This document shows, piece by piece, positions 12,401 to 23,381 of a stretch of DNA of 64,000 nucleotides. Each line of letters opens with the position of its first letter. Positions within the stretch are counted from its first letter, which is position 1. The DNA comes from Verticillium longisporum (taxonomy: Eukaryota > Ascomycota > Sordariomycetes > Glomerellales > Plectosphaerellaceae), in assembly GCA_019188255.1 (NCBI GenBank), contig JAETXT010000011.1:806001-870000 (forward strand). The letters are read 5' to 3'. A program made the translations under genes and the position numbers. The notes under the pieces are model-generated. The model was not told where the DNA came from. It worked only from the letters and a program-made list of their open reading frames with translations, and made no database searches.

Positions 12401-14562
12401 GGGTCGTACCCCCGACATTATGTATTGCTTGTTCTACCTGAGTGACCTAGAGCCTTCGATATAGCGTCGTCTAGTCTGATGCATGACGGGCAGGTGGGCT
12501 GCTGGTGACATGTGGCTCAGAGGTTACCAAAGTATAGCTGCGTATGCCGTGGGAAGTTTTGGTTGGCTGCCATGCGTTTGCCTTGTCTTGACTGCGGTTC
12601 GCCCTGCTCCGCTCGCTACTCGTCAGCCGCTCAGGGCGGTTCGACATGAAGGCTCGGCGAGGTATCGGTAACCTCCTCTTATATGCATCCTTCCGCTCCG
12701 CCACCTGCACACAGACATATGTTGTCGCAACGAGGAGTGTGGAACACGTGCTGTACATCCCCACTGGGTAACTCGTGTAGGGACACCCAGTGCTCATAAT
12801 AAGCCAAGCGACTGGATCGACGCTGCACCTTCGTTCTCAGCGCCCCCTCCCGCTTGCCGGGCTGGGAGACTCTGCCGGCGCACTTCATCTGCCGGCGGCC
12901 CAGTTCACCTTGTCCTCGGTACTGTACATCGGGGTGACGTGCGATGCAACATGCACGGCATGGCAGAGGCCGCGCACATGATGCCACGGCCCTGCGACCC
13001 GTGCGTCAAGGTGGTCGTACTAGCTGCTCCCAAGCCCCAAGCCACTCCATACAGTCGCATCGTCTCTTCATGCCGAAGGAAGCCCCAGCCCCGAAGCCAG
13101 CGGCTTTAGATCGTCGCCGGACCACGGAGCATATTGAGCCCGCCCCCCCTCCCTTTTCCGAGTCCACTTTGAATCTCAAATTCTATCTACCCGACCGGTT
13201 TTTCGGATCCGGAGTATTATCCATTGATGTAAGTGATCTGCCTGCCACAACGCGTGTACAGCTTCGTACCTCGGCATACCGAGGCAGTCGCACGACGACG
13301 AGCTCTGTAATTGCCACAGGTATGACTCCCTAGTGCCACAGCAGCAGGAGTAACAAGAGTGGTTGGCTGCATGGGTTCAACAGTCTTCTCTCCTCTGCAC
13401 GAGGAGCGCCGCGAGCATGAGTCGCGTCAATCGACGCGGGGGCTTTCTGTGGTCAAGGTTCGCTTCCACAGGCGAAATCATCCCTGGTACTCGGGATGAT
13501 CCTGGATAATGCTCCCTTTCGACAGGTCCTTCGACAAGCAACAGACCTGAAGCCGTTGCGACGTTGGCGCCCCCCGAGTGGTTTGCTGCGCAACACCACA
13601 AGTCGTTCGTCATTCATGCCAGTTGGCCCGGCACACCCGGCCGTTTTCTTGGCAGGGTTACCTGCGTTGGGGGCGTTGGCCACTGGGCCGTCCCGTCTTT
13701 GATCGACCGCTTGTGATCTGGGGTTTCGGGTGACGCGGCACAAGCAGGTACCTTGAGGTAAAGTGGCAAAGCTCGTGTCTTGCTGCTCGACATGGCTGCA
13801 TCCTCACCCAATGGACTGACATAACTCAAATAACCCATTTCCACCCCCCACCTTGGACCAGTCTCTGTCTGCATACATGTGTCGAAACATTCCGGAGTTT
13901 TTTTTTAAAGTGCTGCATTTGCAGGGTCATGGTTCTCTGAAATGAACAGTCGGCCGGCTTGGTCGAATCATGGTTGGGGTAAGACAGTTTGATGTAGATA
14001 GAGACTGTGCCAGCCAAGCAACAGTGTTACAGGCAGGCAGTTGTAGAAGTACCGCGCCAGCCATGTGAGTATTCCAAACATTATGCAAGCTTCTCTCGGA
14101 CCTTCCATTTTGTTTCTGTAACATCTTGACAAGGTGTTGATGCTCGAAATGGCGTCTTCATATTAATTGCGTTCCCGTTTGGGAGTCATGCCGGGAAGGA
14201 TCCTGGCGTCACATCAGAAAACAGCACGAGTATTCTTGTGGTTACAGGGGGTATCTTTGTTTGTCTACCGAAGTGTCTGTACTTCTGGGGCTGCCAGGAG
14301 CTGCGAGTATGTTACGTGCATGAGGCCTGACTCGAAACCCGTAGGTAGCATCGACATGTGGCAAGGCTACTTCATTTGCCGCGATGACTCGCAGCACACC
14401 AATATATTTCATGAAATCGACCCACGCCGGGCTGCTGGACCTTCCTGATCCCAAACGCTGACGTGAACGGGTTGGTCGCATGTTCACCGTTGCATACCCA
14501 TATGATTCCAGAGCTCATCTATTGATGCCGACACGGCGCTGCACGCAAGGGGTACCCCAGCA

Positions 14563-15513
14563 TCAGGACCCTCGTCCATAGGATCGACGCTTATCACCAC
14601 CGTTGCGTCTGCTGGGACAGTCGACGGCCTTGTGCCCCGTCTTGCCGCACGAGTGGCAGCTAAATTGACCGGACCTGCTCCCCGCGCCGCCGCCACCGCC
14701 CCCTGAGATGGACGTGATGGGACCCGACCTTGCGTTGCCAGAAACTGAGCTGATGGTGTTGAGGTTGACCTTTTGATTCTTGCGCTTGTCCCTAAACTCC
14801 TTGGCCTTGGCCGCGCCAGCAGACTCCCTGCGGTGAACGCTGCTCTGCCTCCGGGGTCGTCCCTGTGTGGTGTCGAGGTCTTGGAGGCCCGCCTGTCGCG
14901 GCCGTCGTCTGAGGATTCGTCACTCGAATCACTGTCCTCGTCCGATGAGGCGTCTTCTTTCGTCTGCTGCGAGGGTGTGTTAGCGTACATGCATCGTTTG
15001 CGGAGCAGGCGAGGCGGGCCCCGGGGGCTGCTAGCGAATAGTGAGACAAACCTTCTCTTCACGCGTCTTGTAATTGCCGACCCTTTTCCTTCCAGCCTGT
15101 GCGCGGTTTGGCGTGTCTTCTTCGCCGCCGGCGTCAATCTCGGAGAAGCCGACGTACTCGACCACCCTGGGGGCCGCGGCGGTCGTGCTGTTCGCGAAAC
15201 CGTCGAGCACCCAGTTCGTGTCGGCCAGCTCCGTCTTGTGAAGCTTCAGCGCAGCCTGTCGTGTGGCCTCTTGCTCTTTGAGGGCAGCTTGTATCGCAGC
15301 CTCGTCAAAGGAGTGGTAGTCGCCAGTAAGTGGTGAGTTTTCGAAGCGGCGGCGCTTGGAGGAGGATGTGGTTCCGGATTTCACGGAGGGTTCGTCGGGT
15401 GTCGTGGGCGTTTCTGATGTGGCGGCAGCACGCTGCATAAACTTCATTGTGAGCAAACGCGAAGAGATGCCCCGGCTTGGGGGGGTCTCGGGCGCCACAT
15501 CCTTGGGCGCCAT
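14563..15513 (-). CDS. MPP6: Mpp6-like protein with C-terminal CCHC zinc knuckle (frame broken once)
   Basis: Probable nuclear RNA-exosome cofactor of the M-phase phosphoprotein 6 family, whose members bind RNA and link Rrp6 and Mtr4. Exon 1 is 15052-15513 and exon 2 is 14563-14966, with an 85-nt intron. The N-terminal SSRLLTMKFMQRAAA (about residues 17-31) is the MPP6 signature. Next come a KRRR basic patch, a helical segment (SFDEAAIQAALKEQEATRQAAL), YVGFSEID, and an acidic Ser-Asp run. The C-terminus has a basic segment (AKAKEFRDKRK), a glycine run, and a zinc knuckle CHSCGKTGHKAVDC (C-x2-C-x4-H-x4-C). The acidic part and the knuckle part are in different frames. One extra base near 14845-14860, for example in the GGGG run at 14853-14856, would join them and give 288 residues. 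No good intron fits this shift. The zinc knuckle is certain; the family name rests on the short N-terminal motif. Confidence 0.68.
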
Positions 15514-15977
15514 GGCGTGATGGAGGATGTTCGATGTCGGGGATGCCCTCGTGGTGTGCAGTCGTAATGGCTCACAGGCGTCTCAGGGTCCGCCCCTTCG
15601 CAGGGTACCTCTGGTGATGAGTCGTGGGCGTTCTTTGTCGCCTCAGATGTTCATTGGTTGACGCCTTCGATTTCTCCTCTCGAGACAGAATTGCTTGGTT
15701 GTGATGAACAATAACCTGCAACTGCTAGAGCGGGATCTTGGGCCGACAAAATAATTCTGCCGCGAGATCTCAGTGCATGCGACCAGACCGCCCTAACGCA
15801 CGAGCCAATGTGAACAGGCACTGGCCGCAGTTATTCCGAGCCAATGACAGTGCAGCCATTCCAATTGATCGAAGACCTCCCAAGCTCCAAGATCACGAAC
15901 TCGAGCGACCGCAACCGCCGCGAGGGTGACGACGATATCTTTCTACTCCTAGGTCGACCACACATCCAATCGACACA
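15514..15977. promoter_or_regulatory. Divergent promoter with four CCAAT boxes
   Basis: This 464-nt spacer separates the start codons of the Mpp6-like gene (minus) and the NDUFS6-type gene (plus). CCAAT occurs on the plus strand at 15805-15809, 15841-15845 and 15861-15865, and on the minus strand at 15653-15657. CCAAT is the site of the HAP/NF-Y complex, which in fungi controls many respiratory genes. Control of the complex I gene by HAP is inferred from these sites only. Confidence 0.5.
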
Positions 15978-16618
15978 ATGCTCCTCCCGGCTTCCCGGCG
16001 GGCGACTACCCAGCTCTCGCGCCAGCTGCGCACCCTCTACCGCCCCTTCTCCGTTTCCGCCACGGCCCGAACAACCGAGACCGTCTCTGTCACCGAGAAG
16101 AACGAGGCCAGCACTCCTCAGACAGCCGACAATGCCGTCCCCAGGGACGTCCAGCAGGCGCCCAACCGCGTTGGTATCTGGTCCCGCAGCCAGAAGCCCA
16201 GGGCTGAGGCCATGACGGGCCCAAGGTTCGAACAGTCCAACTTCGACCTCCAGGTAAACTACGGCCCGACACGATCCTTTGTCACATATACGACGTACTG
16301 ACGTTGTGCACCAGCCTCAACCCGAGTCCGCCATGTTCTTCATTCACGAGGAGCCCGTGAGGTGGACGCACAGCCGCATTGTCGCGTGCGATGGTGGCGG
16401 CGGCCCCGCTGGCCACCCGCGCGTGTTCATCCACCGACAAGCCTGAGATTGCCTCGTGCACCTACTGCGGCTTGCCATATGTGAGCCTTTCCATTTGTCT
16501 GCCGCGACGTAGCCAGGTGGCCTACTGTGATTCTGATTGCTGACGATATGCCTAGGCCAATGAGCACAACCGCAAGCACCTCGAGTCTCTTCCCGAAACC
16601 GCCTACCCCCTCGCATGA
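15978..16618 (+). CDS. NDUFS6: Mitochondrial complex I 13-kDa-type subunit, NDUFS6 family (frame broken once)
   Basis: Zinc-binding accessory subunit of the peripheral arm of NADH:ubiquinone oxidoreductase. Exons are 15978-16253, 16315-16480 and 16556-16618; introns are 61 and 75 nt, the second with a GCTGACG branch site. The N-terminal 30 residues are Arg/Ser-rich without acids (MLLPASRRATTQLSRQLRT), a typical mitochondrial presequence. FEQSNFDLQ and PVRWTHSRIVACDGGGGPAGHPRVFI follow. The zf-CHCC ligands are Cys in ACDGG, His in GHPR, and the CTYC pair. Between RVFI and DKPEIASCTYCG the frame shifts at about 16429-16433. Two missing bases there would restore the family spacing FI-x-x-DKPEI and give 168 residues. 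Without them translation stops at 16443-16445, before the last two zinc ligands. The gene is normally conserved in complex I-containing fungi, so an assembly error is more likely than loss. Confidence 0.85.
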
Positions 16619-17481
16619 ATGAAGCGTGCGGCACATGGGACTGGAGTCCAATTAGAGAATTGGCTGGCAAGAGGAGTGATTGCGATAGAGTCGTGTTGCA
16701 ATTGTGTACATAAATCAAAGTTATGGTTCCAATCATCCACTGCCGTTCCCTATGTTCTCAGGGCTGAACCAGCCAGTGATTACGACTTGGTCAGCCTGCT
16801 ACGATGTATATGGATGTCGAAACTTCCAGCTGTTCAGGCAAGCTGCTCTCAACACAGATTAGCTGGATGCTCGGGAATGTGGGAAGTTTGAACTGAGCAG
16901 GTCCCTGTGAGGCTTTCGCACCACGCTTGCATCACATGGAGGGGTCGTCTACATCGGATCTGAACATCTATCGGAGCGTCATGAGCTAGTTTACAGGTAC
17001 CCTGAGAACCTCAGTCGACCAAGTTGCGTCGCTGCTGGATTGGGGACCTTCAAGATGGCCGTGCTATAGGTTATGTGCTATGGTTCAAGCGTTTCCACCA
17101 GTGCGCCAGAACATGATAGTTTGCATTCCGAATCTATTGTTTCCATCTTATGAGAGCGGACTACCATTAAGTTCTTGAGTAGTCTGGCCCGTCGAAATCC
17201 GATGACCGTGCAACGCAATGCATGGGACGTTGTCCTGATATTCAAGATGCCCCACCTTTCAATTCTTACATCATTCTAGCTCAACACCAAATATGCCCTC
17301 TTCAATGGACAACCACCAGATCTCGAAAACAACATTTCTTCTGTTCGTGCTGTTTCTTATCTGTCTTGTCCCTGGCTGGTTTCACTACCTCTGGACTTTC
17401 CCGTTCACGTTCCTCGGCCTCCTGTCGCCAGACTCGCGTATTCCCAGCTCAGCACGTCATACCCCGCCATCCACGCCCACC
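16619..17481. other. Intergenic region with NDUFS6 3' flank and YjbQ leader
   Basis: No gene recognised. The last 189 nt (17293-17481) are open in frame with the YjbQ gene and could be coding (see that entry). The rest is ordinary spacer. Confidence 0.55.
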
Positions 17482-18033
17482 ATGGCCACCGCTTGGGCGC
17501 AGAAGCAGTTCTCCCTCCCCGCCAAGTCGCGCGGGTCCTATCTTATCACGGACGACGTCCTCAAGGCGGTGCCCGAGATCAAAGACTTCAAGATCGGCAT
17601 CCTGCACTTGTTCGTGCAGCACACGAGCTGCGCCCTCAGCCTCAATGAGAACTGGGACAGCGACGTCCGGGCCGACATGAGCGATGCGCTGGACCGCATC
17701 GCGCCCGAGGCGGGGCCCAAGGGCGAGGCGCTGTATCGTCACGACGATGAGGGTCCGGATGACATGCCGGTGAGTCTCCAGTTCGAGAGGTCTTATTGAA
17801 GGACTTTGCTGACTGTCGCAGGCTCACATCAAGAGTGCGCTGATCGGTGCGAGCGTGACGATCCCCATCAAGGACGGCAAGCTTGTGAGTGACGTGTACA
17901 GAAGTTTTGACTACTTGTAGACTGACTCTCGTCGTAGGCAACCGGCACATGGCAGGGCATCTGGTATCTCGAGTTCCGCGCCTCGAAGCACCAGCGGAGG
18001 CTCATGGCGACAATCCAAGGCCAGAAGGCGTAA
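17482..18033 (+). CDS. YjbQ/UPF0047 family protein
   Basis: Small conserved protein of the YjbQ (UPF0047) family. Bacterial members have weak thiamine-phosphate synthase activity; the true role is not settled. Exons are 17482-17769, 17822-17884 and 17938-18033, with introns of 52 and 53 nt; the result is 148 residues. Family blocks are clear: KQFSLPAKSRGSYLITDDV near the start, LHLFVQHTSCALSLNEN with the conserved His and Glu, DSDVRADMSDAL, DMPAHIKSALIG, and GTWQGIWYLEFR near the C-terminus. I chose the ATG at 17482 because it has an excellent context (CACCATGGCC) and sits where the family begins. An ATG at 17293 in the same frame would add 63 residues with a hydrophobic segment (TTFLLFVLFLICLVPGWF) that could be a signal anchor. 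The gene converges on the CFIm25 gene, 191 nt apart. Confidence 0.9.
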
Positions 18034-18224
18034 AGCAATGGACGATGTAAGGTAACGCGTAGTGCGAAGGGCGCCATGAATGGGGGATGAAAAATTGTAT
18101 TCCCCAGGTAGACCAGGGGTATTGCACGTCCTGCTATGCTTTTGTGCACTCAGATATATTCCACGCCAAACGCCTGATTCCAGTCGCCTCAACTGTTTCC
18201 GTTCTGCCTATTTAGCCTGTCCAC

Positions 18225-19113
<889 letters not shown>

Positions 19114-19978
19114 GATGGTGGCTTGACCGGGTGGTTCGTAGGCTTCTGCTGTTCACTTTGGTCTCGTGTGGTGTTCAGGGTCTTGTCTTGAAGATCGCTA
19201 GCTGTGACGTTGATAGCTGACTATATTGACAAGGCGAAAATACGGAAAGGCCAAGGTTGGTGGACTGAAGGGAAGGGAATTTCAGATCGAAGCTCCAGTT
19301 TCGGCTTGTTGAACAACTTCGACCGATCGTGTAGGCTGCCCACCCGCCATACTCAGGTACCTAGCGCCAAGCATCGGGACGTTTGCCGCACGAACAGGGG
19401 TAGGTCTACGCTTACTAAGGCGACTTGCGACCTCACCTTCTGCATCCCTCTCACAAGTCAGGCACCTTGCCTTGGGAGACCTGCCATGCCAATCACTCCA
19501 TCTTCGGCTTATCCTACCTTCAGAATCATTCATGTTTATGGAGAGGCAATCAAATCTCTAATTAATTTCTAGGGAGTCGACAGTGTACTCATCTCATGAC
19601 GATTATCATGCTCTACGATACCTGCTCAAGCCCCTGATCACCAGGAACGAAACGGTCAGAATGCTGCCTGGGACAAAATACGACTTCACACCCCTATATA
19701 CGGCGGGGATCCTGCCGTGAACATTTTTCATGGCATTCGGTTTCGATATTATAGTATTCGGCACCGTCTTCTTGTTGTCTTTCCCTCACAGCAGTGTTCA
19801 TGACGGACCGCCATGGCGGGGGCTAGATCAAAACACGATGCCACCAAAGTCACTCACTGTTACCACCACTATCGAAATCAGCTCGTTGTGTTTCAAAGCT
19901 GACAAGGGAAAAACGACCTTATTAATTTTTATCGCAGAACGAATCCTGCAGAGAGTATGCTTCCATGCATTGCCTGGC
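19114..19978. other. Intergenic region
   Basis: Holds the CFIm25 promoter side and the downstream flank of the transporter relic. A small GGTACCTAG motif is at 19357-19365. No gene recognised. Confidence 0.55.
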
Positions 19979-21308
19979 CTAAGCCTTCGACGTACGACGA
20001 AGGCAACACCAAGCTTCGACGATCAGCTTGCACCCAGTCATCCACCACCTAGCCGCCATGGCCATGATTGCAGCCAAGAATATGACTGTTCTACCCCAGA
20101 TCTGAGTCCACAGATACTCTCCCCTGGACTGGTCAATGATCGCACCAGCGGTAGGCGGCCCTGCTAACGTCGCAAAGTCCAACAGCATGCACACCATGCC
20201 GGGTTGGGTCCCCATCTTACTTGTATCTTTCTTTAGGATCGCCAGTGATCCGTCGAAAACGCCCTGCGAAGCGTCAAAAATAAGGCCGTATACAACGGAG
20301 AAGGCGTACATGCTGACTCGGTTGTGGACACCTATCCAGGTATAAAGCATACCGCCGACGCAGACCAGGCCGATGACGAACACCTTGAGCGGCCCGATCC
20401 AGGTCTCCGCTAGCCATCCAACTAGTGGGCGCGCGGGTACCCTTGCAGCGTTTGTTGTGAGGAGAAGAGCTATGGATGTGTTGGAGTCGAAGCCGATTGC
20501 GGTTCATGCATAGCTATTGATCTACTGTCCGGGTCAGCGACGTCTTTCTCCTGAAGTAGGAGCTTATGACAGCCACCGAAGGCGTGAACATCAAGCCGAG
20601 ACCCAAGCCGGTGCACAGGCTCTGCGCGAAGAAAATTTCCCAGTAGCGGCTGGCGAGGCTCGTCATGAAGCTGCCGAGGACGGCGAGCAGTGATCGAACG
20701 AAGACGGCGTGACGGCCATATGCGGCGTTAGATAGACGCCCAAAGATGGTGCACAAAACGAAGCTGAGGAGCACTTGAAGCGAACCAACCCAGGAGACCT
20801 GAGCTTTGGGTTGGTGTAGCGTTTCCATAGTGTAAAGTTGAAAGATGCCATAGGTCGCGCCATACCCCCAAGCCAGAGCAGTAAGTCAAGTTAGTAAGAT
20901 TTACATACAACCATGGTCGAAGAAGAAAAGGGATGCCGGGATGAAGGACAATATCCGTGCAAAATGCAATAATTGGGTCCGGACTCCTTCGTTTGCCTTA
21001 CGGCTCGCATATCATGCGTGTTATTTCAGTGAGGTAGACGTACTTGATCAGAGGACCTGCAATGACCTATGACTATGCTGTCTAGGCACCGTCGGGAACT
21101 CTAGTTCTAGGATAGATGCAGAGGTCGTGAGTTGTGGTGCGAAGTGCGTCGGCAAAGGCCCAGTGGTTCGTAGGATACCGTCAGCCGATTGATTCACAAC
21201 AGTCTTCAGGATACTATCATGGGTCGCTTCAATAACAGAGGCCGTAGGTATTCTTCGACACGTCTGCGAGGAGATTGCTGCAGGCTCTGCGTTTTGGGCG
21301 CGACTCAT
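19979..21308 (-). pseudogene. Relic of an MFS monocarboxylate-type transporter with internal deletion
   Basis: Remains of a fungal MCT-like major facilitator. The segment read at 20514-20870 carries YGIFQLYTMETL, VSWVGSLQVLLSFVLCTIFGRL, VLGSFMTSLASRYWEIFFAQ and GLGLGLMFTPSVAVISSYFRR, matching helices 2-5 of the family. The frame then runs into a stop. About 40 nt further it resumes as GFDSNTSIALLLTTNAARVPARP through WIGPLKVFVIGLV and GVFDGSLAILKKD, matching the last helices to a stop at 19979. I estimate that about 150 residues (middle helices and loop) are missing, and the stretch between is too short to hold them. Upstream, 21048-21308 encodes a soluble Ser/Thr-rich head ending ILELEFP, like the start of the family's first helix region, then stops. 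A GTATGT donor near 20910 has no usable acceptor. Not functional as it stands; the link of the 5' piece is inferred. Confidence 0.7.
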
Positions 21309-23381
21309 GGACGAAGAGGTCTTACTATATACCGGGTGAGCGGCACGACAGGAAGCAGCTGAACAACCAGCAAATTGTTCATCGTCTGAAAAAGCAACTC
21401 GCCGCAGGTTGCTAATAATGGCAAAATTCCATCCTACGTCCTCCGGGTGACATGCGTTGCCTTGTTGCGACAGTGGTGATCACTCGGAGTGTTTGATCCA
21501 GACGCAAATTGGTATTATTCTTGGCGCAATATTTCCAAGACTCCATCAGATCAGGAATTCATATTCTCAACTGGTGTTTAGTAGCATATTCAGGAGGAGT
21601 ACCATACTGGTCTTTCGCAACAAAAGGCGCTTCATAGCCTGGCGGATCGCGATTCGGCCGAGAGAAGTTGTCCAGCATCAACTCCAACCCCCACGCTGCA
21701 GCTCGGAGGTGGCATCCATCGACCCTTCCGGGTGGAGACAACGACTACCGGTCGTACCCCCACCCAGCCACCGAATCCGGTCGATGCGGCCCCTCCTTCG
21801 AACATCGCCTGTGATGGCCGTGGGTTGCAAAGGGTGGCGGTGTGCGCTGCATGTATTGGCGCAAGAGGACCAAGGCTGTTCGTCCCATGGAAGCACGGCT
21901 CCGTTGAGGTAATTTGAGTTCAACCCCCAGGCGTGCCACGGCAATTGGTTGACGACCGAGAATCCATGATCTTCGCGACAAGGTGATATCGTGGCAGTGG
22001 CGAGCTGATCAGCAGGAGAGTCCAGCTCTTTGACTCTCTATGCCCCAGCAGCTGGATGTTCAAGCAGCCGAGCTCGTATCTTGTCGCGACGTGGGGAGGG
22101 ACGACGTAAGCGCCAGAGCCAAAAGATCGATGGACTGCCGGGACACCGTCAAGGTGTTTGTACTGGGACGCGCAAGGAGGCGCAAGGTTTGAGGACGCTT
22201 TCAACAGACGCTACCGTAGTCACGAGGAACTGTCAAAAGTGGGTGTCGGAAACGGCCGCCACATGTGATTGAAGCAAAAGGACCATGTTCAAAAGGCGAC
22301 AGGGTAGCCACTGGGATGGGTTGGGTGGGATAATTTGGCCCTACCTTCGAAGGACGACGGAACGCTGGATGGAAGGATGGCACTCCTAAAAACCGCCGAG
22401 TTAGGTTTTACTAGACCCCATCTGGATTCCGTGGTTGTCAAAGCCTCGCTGCTTTTAAAAAATGAGCTCCACTAATAAAGGCTCGTGGCTGAGCATCCCC
22501 AATTTTGCCGCCGTGCACAAATATCACCGTTAAGCCAGCATGCATTGCAGCCAGCCGTATTCTTTTAACGGTGGGCTTGCTAACTGTCCCCTGTTGGCCA
22601 CTCTGGTCACCTTGAGATTCGCACGCGGTTGTCAAGCATACCCAGATTGTTGGGCCATTGCGGCATCCCATCTCTGATACGAGTGACATTGCTTCACTCA
22701 ATTCAGCTCATTCCCAGAAGAAGCTCAATTCTCGGGCGTGCGAAACTCCCCGTCCGGCGACAGATAGCGCATTTCTTGCAACTCGATGCTCTTGCGGAAT
22801 CGTGTTTCGCGGGCGACTCTGCTTCCTTTCAGCCCATCGATGACCCTGGATCAAACCTCCTTCGAATCCAAATCACAGGGATGATTTCCCCGATGAAGAC
22901 AACATCTCTGAGCCATTTCGGTACCCTCCCGGTGCCATCGTGATTTTGCAATTTAAGTGTAACCCCTGTTCCGGTGCTCAGCGTCGGCCTTGGATGATTT
23001 GACGGATCCCATATTTTCCCGATCGCAACTGTAGGAATATCTCTGAACCATTGAAGGTCTTAGGAGTCATAACCTTGACGCCAACCCTTCCGTCGGCGGC
23101 GGCACCCGTCAGGGTAGTCAAGCAAAGACTCTGTCTCCGATAGCCTGCACTGACATATAAGAAGTTGGCCGTGCTGTCATGCTAGGGTCGGACTCAATCC
23201 TGAAAGCCTCTGGCAAACTTTTTACGAAGAAGCCCAGTCACTTCTGTTGGTTCTTGGCTCCCGTACCAGACATTCGCGTACGCCTCCTCAAGCCATAGGC
23301 ATAGCCATTTCTAAGTTCGGTTGGTGACCCCCTTCTGCTATCGAAACTGAGACCATCCGATTTCTTTGCAGACGTCCATAG
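21309..23381. other. Intergenic region next to the transporter relic
   Basis: No gene supported. Overlapping short frames occur on both strands around 21460-22270. One plus-strand frame (21732-21917) has a Cys pattern faintly like a Zn2Cys6 finger, but the ligands are incomplete. Could be decayed DNA of the same accessory island as the MFS relic. Confidence 0.5.

Larger units (their letters stand above)
7769..14562. other. Gene-poor region of about 6.8 kb
   Basis: The longest stretch without a supported gene between two groups of conserved genes. Six-frame reading gives only short frames of 60-177 codons. These have odd composition, rich in Arg, Pro, Cys, Ser and Gly, with no motif I recognise. 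The longest, on the minus strand at 10821-11354, has no family signature. Base composition is not AT-rich, so heavily RIP-mutated transposon DNA is unlikely. GGTACC tracts lie at 8050-8086 and 9435-9465, with smaller copies near 8285, 8963 and 13747. The proximal end must hold the STE23 promoter. A noncoding RNA or a rapidly evolving small secreted protein cannot be excluded. Confidence 0.6.

Noticed and set aside
21732..21917. Frame with a Cys pattern like a Zn2Cys6 transcription-factor finger
   Set aside because: Only CAAC and one further Cys fit. The C-x2-C start and the last Cys are missing, so it could be chance.
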